This document shows positions 47,736-58,900 of a DNA stretch of 64,000 nucleotides, in pieces. This DNA comes from Chitinibacter sp046530675 (GTDB lineage: Bacteria > Pseudomonadota > Gammaproteobacteria > Burkholderiales > Chitinibacteraceae). Position 1 is the first letter of the stretch, and each line of letters starts with the position of its first letter. The translations under genes were made by a program, and so were the position numbers. The stretch lies in assembly GCF_046530675.1 (NCBI RefSeq), contig NZ_CP172558.1:1116001-1180000 (forward strand), written 5' to 3'. The notes beneath the pieces were generated by a model, which was not told the DNA's origin, made no database searches, and saw nothing but the letters and a program-made list of their open reading frames with translations.

Positions 47736-49171
47736 TGCAGGAACCCATCGATATGCAGACCGAGCTTAAACCCAATCTGTTCAAACGCATCTGGACGAGA
47801 ATCAGCCAACGCAGCGATATCTTGTTTGATCGTTATATCTTTTTTTCCGAAGAATCAGATCTGATTGATGATCGCGATTACATCGCCGATGCCAACCATA
47901 CGATTGTCGAGCAAAGCCCGCATGGCGCACGGGTATTGATCCGGGTTGCTGCATTGGCAATGCTGGTGCTGATTTTGTGGGCGGCATTTGCCGAGCTCGA
48001 CGAAGTGACCAAGGGTGAAGGCAAAGTGATCCCTTCGCGCGAGTTACAGATCATTCAGAGTCTGGATGGCGGCAGCGTGCAGGAGATTCTGGTGCGCGAA
48101 GGCCAGCAGGTCAAAAAAGGCCAGCTGTTGCTCAAGATTGATTCAACGCGCTTTGTTTCGACGCTGAAAGAAAGCCGGGCTCAATATTTGTCGCTCAAAG
48201 CCAAAGCTGCACGGCTTGATGCGCTGGCCAATGGCAAGGCATTTGCAATGCCGGACGATGTCACGACTGAAGCGCCTGATATCGCCAATCAGGAACAGAT
48301 GCTGTACGAATCAAAACTCTCCGAGCTTGATGCCAGCCTGGGTGTGGCGCGTCAGCAAATGAATCAGCGTACACAGGAACTCAATGAAATTCGTGCCCGT
48401 CGTGAGCAAGCCTCGCAAGGTTATGAATTGACCAAGAAAGAGCTCGATGCAACCCGGCCACTATTAAAAAGCGGTGCCGTTTCGGATGTCGAAGTATTGC
48501 GGCTGGAGCGTGATGTGTCGCGCTATCTGGGTGAACGCAATAGTGCCAGTGCGCAGATTCCGCGGGTTCAGGCTGCGATTTCCGAAGCCAGTCGCAAGAT
48601 TCAGGAAGTCGAGCTGGTGTTTCGCAATGAGGCGCGTACCGAGCTGAGTGAAACCAGCGGCAAACTCAGTTCGCTATCCGAAGGTAATGTGGGCTTGGCT
48701 GATCGCGTCAAACAATCGGAAATCCGCTCGCCGATGGATGGTACGGTTAAACAGCTGTTTGCCAATACCGTCGGTGGCGTGGTGCAGCCGGGCAAAGACA
48801 TTATTGAAATTGTGCCTGCCGGTGAAAGCCTGATGCTGGAAGTGAAAATCCAGCCACGTGATATTGCCTTCTTGCGCCCCAAGCAGCAGGCCACCGTCAA
48901 GTTCACTGCGTATGACTTCTCGATTTATGGCGGTCTGGCCGCCGAAGTGGTGCAGATCGGCGCTGACACGGTCAAGGATGAAAAAGGCAATGTGTTTTAT
49001 CTGATCCGGGTACGCACGACCGAAGGTTTTCTGGAAAAAGACGGCAAACACTTACCGATTATTCCGGGCATGATTGCCGAAGTCGATGTGCTGACCGGCA
49101 AGAAAACCGTGCTGTCCTATTTGCTAAAACCCGTGTTGCGCGCTAAATCCAGCGCATTGAGCGAACGATGA
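47735..49171 (+). CDS. lapC: Type I secretion membrane fusion protein, LapC/HlyD type
   Basis: This 478-residue adaptor has one membrane helix (VAALAMLVLILWAAFAEL, about 72-89), a biotinyl-lipoyl segment (EGKVIPSRELQIIQSLDGGS, VQEILVREGQQVKKGQLLL), a long periplasmic coiled coil (about 180-310) and a C-terminal beta barrel ending in VDVLTGKKTVLSYLLKPV, the HlyD family signature. It links the ABC exporter to the outer-membrane pore. AGGAGGGG precedes the start. It overlaps both neighbours. The pairing with the adjacent adhesin is inferred from position and from the retention module of the adhesin, which needs this transporter type. Confidence 0.92.
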   Translation: MQEPIDMQTELKPNLFKRIWTRISQRSDILFDRYIFFSEESDLIDDRDYIADANHTIVEQSPHGARVLIRVAALAMLVLILWAAFAELDEVTKGEGKVIPSRELQIIQSLDGGSVQEILVREGQQVKKGQLLLKIDSTRFVSTLKESRAQYLSLKAKAARLDALANGKAFAMPDDVTTEAPDIANQEQMLYESKLSELDASLGVARQQMNQRTQELNEIRARREQASQGYELTKKELDATRPLLKSGAVSDVEVLRLERDVSRYLGERNSASAQIPRVQAAISEASRKIQEVELVFRNEARTELSETSGKLSSLSEGNVGLADRVKQSEIRSPMDGTVKQLFANTVGGVVQPGKDIIEIVPAGESLMLEVKIQPRDIAFLRPKQQATVKFTAYDFSIYGGLAAEVVQIGADTVKDEKGNVFYLIRVRTTEGFLEKDGKHLPIIPGMIAEVDVLTGKKTVLSYLLKPVLRAKSSALSER

Positions 49172-49761
49172 GCCGAACTCTTTATTTGATCAGCGATGAT
49201 CCGGTCTTGCTGGCGCATTGGCAGCAAAGTCTGGCGGCGTATCCGCTGCAACAGACGGGCGCAGCGCCTTTGCCCGCCGGGGCAACATTGATTGTTGACG
49301 CTGCCTGCAGTGGCGAGATGGCCTGGCAGCGTCTGGCCGAGCAAGGCAAGCTACAGGCGCATGTGGTCTTGCTCGCCAGCTCGACGCCCAATGACGAAGA
49401 GGGCTATCGGGCTCTGCAACTGGGCTTTAGCGGCTATTGCCATGCTTATGCGCCAGCGCCATTGCTGGAGCAGATTGTCGAGGTGATCCAATCTGGCGAA
49501 ATCTGGGCCGGACGTTCGCTGGTGCAGCGGCTGCTTGGCGCGATCAACCGGCTGCCTGCGCAGCAAAACGTGCTGCAGGGTCTATCGGATCGTGAAGCGC
49601 AAGTTGCCCGGCTGACGGCCAAAGGCCTCAGCAACAAGGAAATCGCCCGCCAGCTCGAGATCACCGAGCGCACGGTCAAGGCGCATCTGACGACCATCTT
49701 TGAAAAACTGAACGTCGGCGACCGTGTCCAGCTGGTGCTGCGCGTCAACGGTCTGGTCTGA
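49168..49761 (+). CDS. LuxR-type response regulator within the adhesin export operon
   Basis: The 197-residue protein has an N-terminal receiver-like domain (about 1-120) and a LuxR-type helix-turn-helix (GLSDREAQVARLTAKGLSNK, then ERTVKAHLTTIFEKLNV). Acidic residues near the start (SDDP) and the candidate phospho-Asp in LIVDAACSG are present, but the conserved Lys of the receiver is replaced (GYCHAY), so phosphorylation control may be altered. The ATG overlaps the lapC-like stop by ATGA, and the adhesin starts 145 bases further. Regulators of this kind next to Lap-type exporters are plausible controllers of adhesin expression. No histidine kinase gene is near. It is not an acyl-homoserine-lactone receptor, as the autoinducer domain is absent. 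Confidence 0.85.
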   Translation: MSRTLYLISDDPVLLAHWQQSLAAYPLQQTGAAPLPAGATLIVDAACSGEMAWQRLAEQGKLQAHVVLLASSTPNDEEGYRALQLGFSGYCHAYAPAPLLEQIVEVIQSGEIWAGRSLVQRLLGAINRLPAQQNVLQGLSDREAQVARLTAKGLSNKEIARQLEITERTVKAHLTTIFEKLNVGDRVQLVLRVNGLV

Positions 49762-49824
49762 GTGATTTCCCATAGGATGCCTTGATTTCTCTGGCTTTTA
49801 AGCTAGTGTCGGTTTTTTGCCAAA

Positions 49825-49842
49825 ACTGTACTTTGGTACAGT
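49825..49842. promoter_or_regulatory. Inverted repeat in front of the adhesin gene (possible operator or hairpin)
   Basis: ACTGTAC and GTACAGT are exact inverted arms around TTTG, 65 bases before the adhesin start in a 145-base gap. It could be a binding site of the adjacent LuxR-type regulator. No clear -35/-10 pair is visible. Confidence 0.45.
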
Positions 49843-49906
49843 CGCCAGCCCCTGTCTGCTCACGTACATTCCAGCATCGGAAAAAATCAATCTGGGAGTC
49901 GTGGGC

Positions 49907-52900
49907 ATGGCCGAAACCGTTATCAGCAGCGCAGAAGCACAAAAAATCGTCGTAGTTGAAGGCGAAGCATTTATTCGCGATGCCAGCGGTAAAGTCACGC
50001 CCATTGCCGCAGGCCAGCAGCTGCAGGAAGGTCAGGTGATCTTCACCTCGGCCACCGGCCACGTCACGCTGCTGTTGCCTAATGGACAGGTCATCGAAGT
50101 GGGCGCTGATCGCAGCCTGCTGCTCGACGGCGATCTGGCCGCCACCCAGCCGACGGATGCGACCGAAGCTAAAGTGGCTAACACCGACACCAGTGCAAAC
50201 CAGATTATCAACGCGCTGAATCAGAATACCGATCTTAACGAACTTATCGAAGCGCCGGCTGCCGGTTTGAATGGCGCAGGGCCGGAAGGCGAAGGCAGTG
50301 GTTTTGTCCGCTTGCTCCGTATTGCCGAACAAGTCGACCCAATCAGTTTTGATTTTGCGACGACTTTAGCTCGGACCGAGCCAGTTACCCCAGCTTCATC
50401 AGGCGAAGCGACGCCTCAATCCGGTGAGGTTGATGATGGTACAGACCCCGGCGATACCGGTTCAAATAATGTGCCACAGGGCAACGATGTCAGTGTGACC
50501 ACGACCGAAGATACGCCGGTCAGTGGCCAGCTCGTCGCCCAAGATCCGGACGGCGATACTCTGGTTTATACGCCAAATACCCAGCCAGGGCATGGCTCGG
50601 TTGTTGTTAACAAAGATGGTTCGTGGACGTATACCCCAAGCCAAGATTACAACGGCAGCGACAGCTTCACTGTCACCGTTACCGACGGCAAGGGCGGCAG
50701 CGATACGCTGACGATCAAGATCGGCGTTACGCCAGTCAACGATAGCGCCACCATCGCCGGTCAAGACAGCGGTGCAGTCACCGAAGACAGCAACGTCCAA
50801 GCCGGCAACACGCTGCAAATTGGCGGCCAGCTCACCGTCAGCGATCCGGACGGCGCAGCCGAAGAAAACTTCCAGCCACAAACCAATACACCAGGCACGT
50901 ATGGCTCGCTGAGTATCGACAGCACTGGTGCGTGGAGCTATACCGCCAATAACGGTCAAAGCGCCATCCAGTCACTCGACGACGGCGGCAGCCTCACCGA
51001 CACCTTCACCGTTCAATCGGCTGACGGCACCACACACAGCATCGTTATCACCATCAACGGCCAGAACGACGCGCCAGTACCGAGCGCAGCCACACTGAGC
51101 GTCAAAGAAAACGACCCAGTCGCCAACGGCCAGCTCGTCGCCAGCGACGTCGATACCAACGACCAAGGCAAACTGAGCTTCGCCACCGGCAGCAACATCC
51201 CGGGTCTGGTGCTCAACAGCAACGGCAGCTACAGCTTCGACGCCACTGATCCGGCGTACAACAGCCTCAAAGAAGGTGAAGTACAAACGATCACCGTACC
51301 GTACAGCGTCACCGACGGCACTGCGACGAGCAACAGCACACTGACGATCACCGTCGTCGGCACCAACGACAAACCGGTCGTACAACCACCAGTACCGACA
51401 CCGGGCAACACGCCAGTTAACGTCGACCCGGCCACCGGCGACTACCTGCACTCGGTGCCGGAAGACACCGTGGTCAACGGCAAAGTCATCGCCAGCGACG
51501 CTGACAACGACACGCTCAGCTACAGCGCAGGCACCGCACCTAGCCACGGCAGCGTCACCATCGACCAAAACACCGGCGCTTATGTTTACACGCCAAGCGC
51601 CAACTACAACGGCAACGACAGCTTCACCGTACTGATTGACGACGGCAACGGCGGCACAACCACCGCGACCATCAAGATCGAACTGACGCCAGTCGGCAAC
51701 CCGGCCACCATCGCCGGTCAAGACAGCGGTGCAGTCACCGAAGACAGCAACGTCCAAGCTGGCAACACGCTGCAAATTGGCGGCCAGCTCACCGTCAGCG
51801 ACGTCGACGGCGCCGCCGAAGAGAACTTCCAGCCGCAAACCAATACACCAGGCACGTATGGCTCGCTGAGTATCGACAGCACTGGTGCGTGGAGCTATAC
51901 CGCCAATAACGGTCAAAGCGCCATCCAGTCACTCGACGACGGCGGCAGCCTCACCGACACCTTCACCGTTCAATCGGCTGACGGCACCACACACAGCATC
52001 GTTATCACCATCCACGGCCAGAACGACGCGCCAGTCCCAACGGCCGCCACACTGAGCGTCAAAGAAAACGACCCCGTCGCCAACGGCCAGCTCGTCGCCA
52101 GCGACGTCGATACCAATGACCAAGGCAAACTGAGCTTCGCCACCGGCAGCAACATCCCGGGTCTGGTGCTCAACAGCAACGGCAGCTACAGCTTCGACGC
52201 CACTGATCCGGCGTACAACAGCCTCAAAGAAGGTGAAGTACAAACGATCACCGTACCGTACAGCGTCACCGACGGCACTGCGACGAGCAACAGCACACTG
52301 ACGATCACCGTCGTCGGCACCAACGACAAACCGGTCGTACAACCACCAGTACCGACCCCGGGCAACACGCCAGTCAACGTCGACCCAGCCACCGGCGACT
52401 ACCTGCACTCGGTGCCGGAAGACACCGTGGTGAACGGCAAAGTCATCGCCAGCGACGCAGACAACGACACGCTCAGCTACAGCACAGGCAGCGCGCCAAG
52501 CCACGGCAGCGTCACCATCGACGCCGCCACGGGTGCCTACGTCTACACGCCAAGCGCCAACTACAACGGCAACGACAGCTTCACGGTGCTGATTAACGAC
52601 GGCAACGGCGGCACGACCACCGCGACCATCAAGATCGAACTGACGCCAGTCGGCAACCCGGCCACCATCGCCGGTCAAGACAGCGGTGCAGTCACCGAAG
52701 ACAGCAACGTCCAAGCCGGCAACACGCTGCAAATTGGCGGCCAGCTCACCGTCAGCGATCCGGACGGCGCAGCCGAAGAAAACTTCCAGCCACAAACCAA
52801 TACACCAGGCACGTATGGCTCGCTGAGTATCGACAGCACTGGTGCGTGGAGCTATACCGCCAATAACGGTCAAAGCGCCATCCAGTCACTCGACGACGGC

Positions 52901-55900
52901 GGCAGCCTCACCGACACCTTCACCGTTCAATCGGCTGACGGCACCACACACAGCATCGTTATCACCATCAACGGCCAGAACGACGCGCCAGTACCGAGCG
53001 CAGCCACACTGAGCGTCAAAGAAAACGACCCAGTCGCCAACGGCCAGCTCGTCGCCAGCGACGTCGATACCAACGACCAAGGCAAACTGAGCTTCGCCAC
53101 CGGCAGCAACATCCCGGGTCTGGTGCTCAACAGCAACGGCAGCTACAGCTTCGACGCCACTGATCCGGCGTACAACAGCCTCAAAGAAGGTGAAGTACAA
53201 ACGATCACCGTACCGTACAGCGTCACCGACGGCACTGCGACGAGCAACAGCACACTGACGATCACCGTCGTCGGCACCAACGACAAACCGGTCGTACAAC
53301 CACCGGTACCGACACCGGGCAACACGCCAGTTAACGTCGACCCGGCCACCGGCGACTACCTGCACTCGGTGCCGGAAGACACCGTGGTCAACGGCAAAGT
53401 CATCGCCAGCGACGCTGACAACGACACGCTCAGCTACAGCGCAGGCACCGCACCTAGCCACGGCAGCGTCACCATCGACCAAAACACCGGCGCTTATGTT
53501 TACACGCCAAGCGCCAACTACAACGGCAACGACAGCTTCACCGTACTGATTGACGACGGCAACGGCGGCACAACCACCGCGACCATCAAGATCGAACTGA
53601 CGCCAGTCGGCAACCCGGCCACCATCGCCGGTCAAGACAGCGGTGCAGTCACCGAAGACAGCAACGTCCAAGCTGGCAACACGCTGCAAATTGGCGGCCA
53701 GCTCACCGTCAGCGACGTCGACGGCGCCGCCGAAGAGAACTTCCAGCCGCAAACCAATACACCAGGCACGTATGGCTCGCTGAGTATCGACAGCACTGGT
53801 GCGTGGAGCTATACCGCCAATAACGGTCAAAGCGCCATCCAGTCACTCGACGACGGCGGCAGCCTCACCGACACCTTCACCGTTCAATCGGCTGACGGCA
53901 CCACACACAGCATCGTTATCACCATCCACGGCCAGAACGACGCGCCAGTCCCAACGGCCGCCACACTGAGCGTCAAAGAAAACGACCCCGTCGCCAACGG
54001 CCAGCTCGTCGCCAGCGACGTCGATACCAATGACCAAGGCAAACTGAGCTTCGCCACCGGCAGCAACATCCCGGGTCTGGTGCTCAACAGCAACGGCAGC
54101 TACAGCTTCGACGCCACTGATCCGGCGTACAACAGCCTCAAAGAAGGTGAAGTACAAACGATCACCGTACCGTACAGCGTCACCGACGGCACAGCGACGA
54201 GCAACAGCACACTGACGATCACCGTCGTCGGCACCAACGACAAACCGGTCGTACAACCACCGGTACCGACCCCGGGCAACACGCCAGTTAACGTCGACCC
54301 GGCCACCGGCGACTACCTGCACTCGGTGCCGGAAGACACCGTGGTCAACGGCAAAGTCATCGCCAGCGACGCTGACAACGACACGCTCAGCTACAGCACA
54401 GGCAGCGCGCCAAGCCACGGCAGCGTCACCATCGACGCCGCCACCGGTGCCTACGTCTACACGCCAAGCGCCAACTACAACGGCAACGACAGCTTCACCG
54501 TACTGATTGACGACGGCAACGGCGGCACAACCACCGCGACCATCAAGATCGAACTGACGCCAGTCGGCAACCCGGCCACCATCGCCGGTCAAGACAGCGG
54601 TGCAGTCACCGAAGACAGCAACGTCCAAGCTGGCAACACGCTGCAAATTGGCGGCCAGCTCACCGTCAGCGACGTCGACGGCGCCGCCGAAGAGAACTTC
54701 CAGCCGCAAACCAATACACCAGGCACGTATGGCTCGCTGAGTATCGACAGCACTGGTGCGTGGAGCTATACCGCCAATAACGGTCAAAGCGCCATCCAGT
54801 CACTCGACGACGGCGGCAGCCTCACCGACACCTTCACCGTTCAATCGGCTGACGGCACCACACACAGCATCGTTATCACCATCCACGGCCAGAACGACGC
54901 GCCAGTCCCAACGGCCGCCACACTGAGCGTCAAAGAAAACGACCCCGTCGCCAACGGCCAGCTCGTCGCCAGCGACGTCGATACCAATGACCAAGGCAAA
55001 CTGAGCTTCGCCACCGGCAGCAACATCCCGGGTCTGGTGCTCAACAGCAACGGCAGCTACAGCTTCGACGCCACTGATCCGGCGTACAACAGCCTCAAAG
55101 AAGGTGAAGTACAAACGATCACCGTACCGTACAGCGTCACCGACGGCACAGCGACGAGCAACAGCACACTGACGATCACCGTCGTCGGCACCAACGACAA
55201 ACCGGTCGTACAACCACCGGTACCGACCCCGGGCAACACGCCAGTTAACGTCGACCCGGCCACCGGCGACTACCTGCACTCGGTGCCGGAAGACACCGTG
55301 GTCAACGGCAAAGTCATCGCCAGCGACGCTGACAACGACACGCTCAGCTACAGCGCAGGCACCGCACCTAGCCACGGCAGCGTCACCATCGACCAAAACA
55401 CCGGCGCTTATGTTTACACGCCAAGCGCCAACTACAACGGCAACGACAGCTTCACCGTACTGATTGACGACGGCAACGGCGGCACAACCACCGCGACCAT
55501 CAAGATCGAACTGACGCCAGTCGGCAACCCGGCCACCATCGCCGGTCAAGACAGCGGTGCAGTCACCGAAGACAGCAACGTCCAAGCCGGCAACACGCTG
55601 CAAATTGGCGGCCAGCTCACCGTCAGCGATCCGGACGGCGCAGCCGAAGAAAACTTCCAGCCACAAACCAATACACCAGGCACGTATGGCTCGCTGAGTA
55701 TCGACAGCACTGGTGCGTGGAGCTATACCGCCAATAACGGTCAAAGCGCCATCCAGTCACTCGACGACGGCGGCAGCCTCACCGACACCTTCACCGTTCA
55801 ATCGGCTGACGGCACCACACACAGCATCGTTATCACCATCAACGGCCAGAACGACGCGCCAGTACCGAGCGCAGCCACACTGAGCGTCAAAGAAAACGAC

Positions 55901-58900
55901 CCAGTCGCCAACGGCCAGCTCGTCGCCAGCGACGTCGATACCAACGACCAAGGCAAACTGAGCTTCGCCACCGGCAGCAACATCCCGGGTCTGGTGCTCA
56001 ACAGCAACGGCAGCTACAGCTTCGACGCCACTGATCCGGCGTACAACAGCCTCAAAGAAGGTGAAGTACAAACGATCACCGTACCGTACAGCGTCACCGA
56101 CGGCACTGCGACGAGCAACAGCACACTGACGATCACCGTCGTCGGCACCAACGACAAACCGGTCGTACAACCACCGGTACCGACACCGGGCAACACGCCA
56201 GTTAACGTCGACCCGGCCACCGGCGACTACCTGCACTCGGTGCCGGAAGACACCGTGGTCAACGGCAAAGTCATCGCCAGCGACGCTGACAACGACACGC
56301 TCAGCTACAGCGCAGGCACCGCACCTAGCCACGGCAGCGTCACCATCGACCAAAACACCGGCGCTTATGTTTACACGCCAAGCGCCAACTACAACGGCAA
56401 CGACAGCTTCACCGTACTGATTGACGACGGCAACGGCGGCACAACCACCGCGACCATCAAGATCGAACTGACGCCAGTCGGCAACCCGGCCACCATCGCC
56501 GGTCAAGACAGCGGTGCAGTCACCGAAGACAGCAACGTCCAAGCTGGCAACACGCTGCAAATTGGCGGCCAGCTCACCGTCAGCGACGTCGACGGCGCCG
56601 CCGAAGAGAACTTCCAGCCGCAAACCAATACACCAGGCACGTATGGCTCGCTGAGTATCGACAGCACTGGTGCGTGGAGCTATACCGCCAATAACGGTCA
56701 AAGCGCCATCCAGTCACTCGACGACGGCGGCAGCCTCACCGACACCTTCACCGTTCAATCGGCTGACGGCACCACACACAGCATCGTTATCACCATCCAC
56801 GGCCAGAACGACGCGCCAGTCCCAACGGCCGCCACACTGAGCGTCAAAGAAAACGACCCCGTCGCCAACGGCCAGCTCGTCGCCAGCGACGTCGATACCA
56901 ATGACCAAGGCAAACTGAGCTTCGCCACCGGCAGCAACATCCCGGGTCTGGTGCTCAACAGCAACGGCAGCTACAGCTTCGACGCCACTGATCCGGCGTA
57001 CAACAGCCTCAAAGAAGGTGAAGTACAAACGATCACCGTACCGTACAGCGTCACCGACGGCACAGCGACGAGCAACAGCACACTGACGATCACCGTCGTC
57101 GGCACCAACGACAAACCGGTCGTACAACCACCGGTACCGACCCCGGGCAACACGCCAGTTAACGTCGACCCGGCCACCGGCGACTACCTGCACTCGGTGC
57201 CGGAAGACACCGTGGTCAACGGCAAAGTCATCGCCAGCGACGCTGACAACGACACGCTCAGCTACAGCACAGGCAGCGCGCCAAGCCACGGCAGCGTCAC
57301 CATCGACGCCGCCACCGGTGCCTACGTCTACACGCCAAGCGCCAACTACAACGGCAACGACAGCTTCACCGTACTGATTGACGACGGCAACGGCGGCACA
57401 ACCACCGCGACCATCAAGATCGAACTGACGCCAGTCGGCAACCCGGCCACCATCGCCGGTCAAGACAGCGGTGCAGTCACCGAAGACAGCAACGTCCAAG
57501 CTGGCAACACGCTGCAAATTGGCGGCCAGCTCACCGTCAGCGACGTCGACGGCGCCGCCGAAGAGAACTTCCAGCCGCAAACCAATACACCAGGCACGTA
57601 TGGCTCGCTGAGTATCGACAGCACTGGTGCGTGGAGCTATACCGCCAATAACGGTCAAAGCGCCATCCAGTCACTCGACGACGGCGGCAGCCTCACCGAC
57701 ACCTTCACCGTTCAATCGGCTGACGGCACCACACACAGCATCGTTATCACCATCCACGGCCAGAACGACGCGCCAGTCCCAACGGCCGCCACACTGAGCG
57801 TCAAAGAAAACGACCCCGTCGCCAACGGCCAGCTCGTCGCCAGCGACGTCGATACCAATGACCAAGGCAAACTGAGCTTCGCCACCGGCAGCAACATCCC
57901 GGGTCTGGTGCTCAACAGCAACGGCAGCTACAGCTTCGACGCCACTGATCCGGCGTACAACAGCCTCAAAGAAGGTGAAGTACAAACGATCACCGTACCG
58001 TACAGCGTCACCGACGGCACAGCGACGAGCAACAGCACACTGACGATCACCGTCGTCGGCACCAACGACAAACCGGTCGTACAACCACCGGTACCGACCC
58101 CGGGCAACACGCCAGTTAACGTCGACCCGGCCACCGGCGACTACCTGCACTCGGTGCCGGAAGACACCGTGGTCAACGGCAAAGTCATCGCCAGCGACGC
58201 TGACAACGACACGCTCAGCTACAGCACAGGCAGCGCGCCAAGCCACGGCAGCGTCACCATCGACGCCGCCACCGGTGCCTACGTCTACACGCCAAGCGCC
58301 AACTACAACGGCAACGACAGCTTCACGGTGCTGATTAACGACGGCAACGGCGGCACGACCACCGCGACCATCAAGATCGAACTGACGCCAGTCAATGACG
58401 CGCCTGTGACCAACAACACGAGCGCTAGTGGCAACGAGGACACGCTGATTGCCGTGAGTCTGAGCGGCAGCGATGTGGATGGCTCGGTGGCCAGCTTCAA
58501 ATTGACCAGCTTGCCAACCAATGGCACGTTCTACAGCGATGCAGCCGGAACCCAGCCGCTGAATGCCACCAGCGTGATTGCTGCAAGTAATAATGGCGCA
58601 ACGATCTACTTCAAGCCAAACGCAGACTGGAATGGTAATGCGACATTCGAATATACCGCGACTGACAATCAGGGACTGAGCGACGCGACGCCGGCGAATG
58701 GCACGATTACCGTGAATGCGGTCAACGATGCGCCTGTGACTAACAACACGAGCGCCAGCGGTAATGAGGACACGCTGATTGCGGTGAGTCTGAGCGGTAG
58801 TGATGTGGATGGCTCGGTGGCCAGCTTCAAATTGACGAGCTTACCAACCAATGGCTCGTTCTACAGCGATGCAGCCGGAACCCAGCCGCTGAATGCCGCC

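Noticed and set aside
49168..49761. LuxR-type gene as a quorum-sensing receptor
   Set aside because: The N-terminal half is receiver-like and not an autoinducer-binding domain, and no luxI gene is near.
50972..57658. Seven minus-strand open frames of 314 codons, one per 957-bp adhesin repeat
   Set aside because: They repeat with the same 957-base period, lie wholly opposite the adhesin reading frame and have low-complexity Val/Ala/Asp-rich translations. They arise from the codon use of the repeats, not from genes.
50735..58390. Regular direct repeats that could be mistaken for a CRISPR array
   Set aside because: Units are 957 bases and contiguous, in frame with one gene; there are no short spacers or cas genes.
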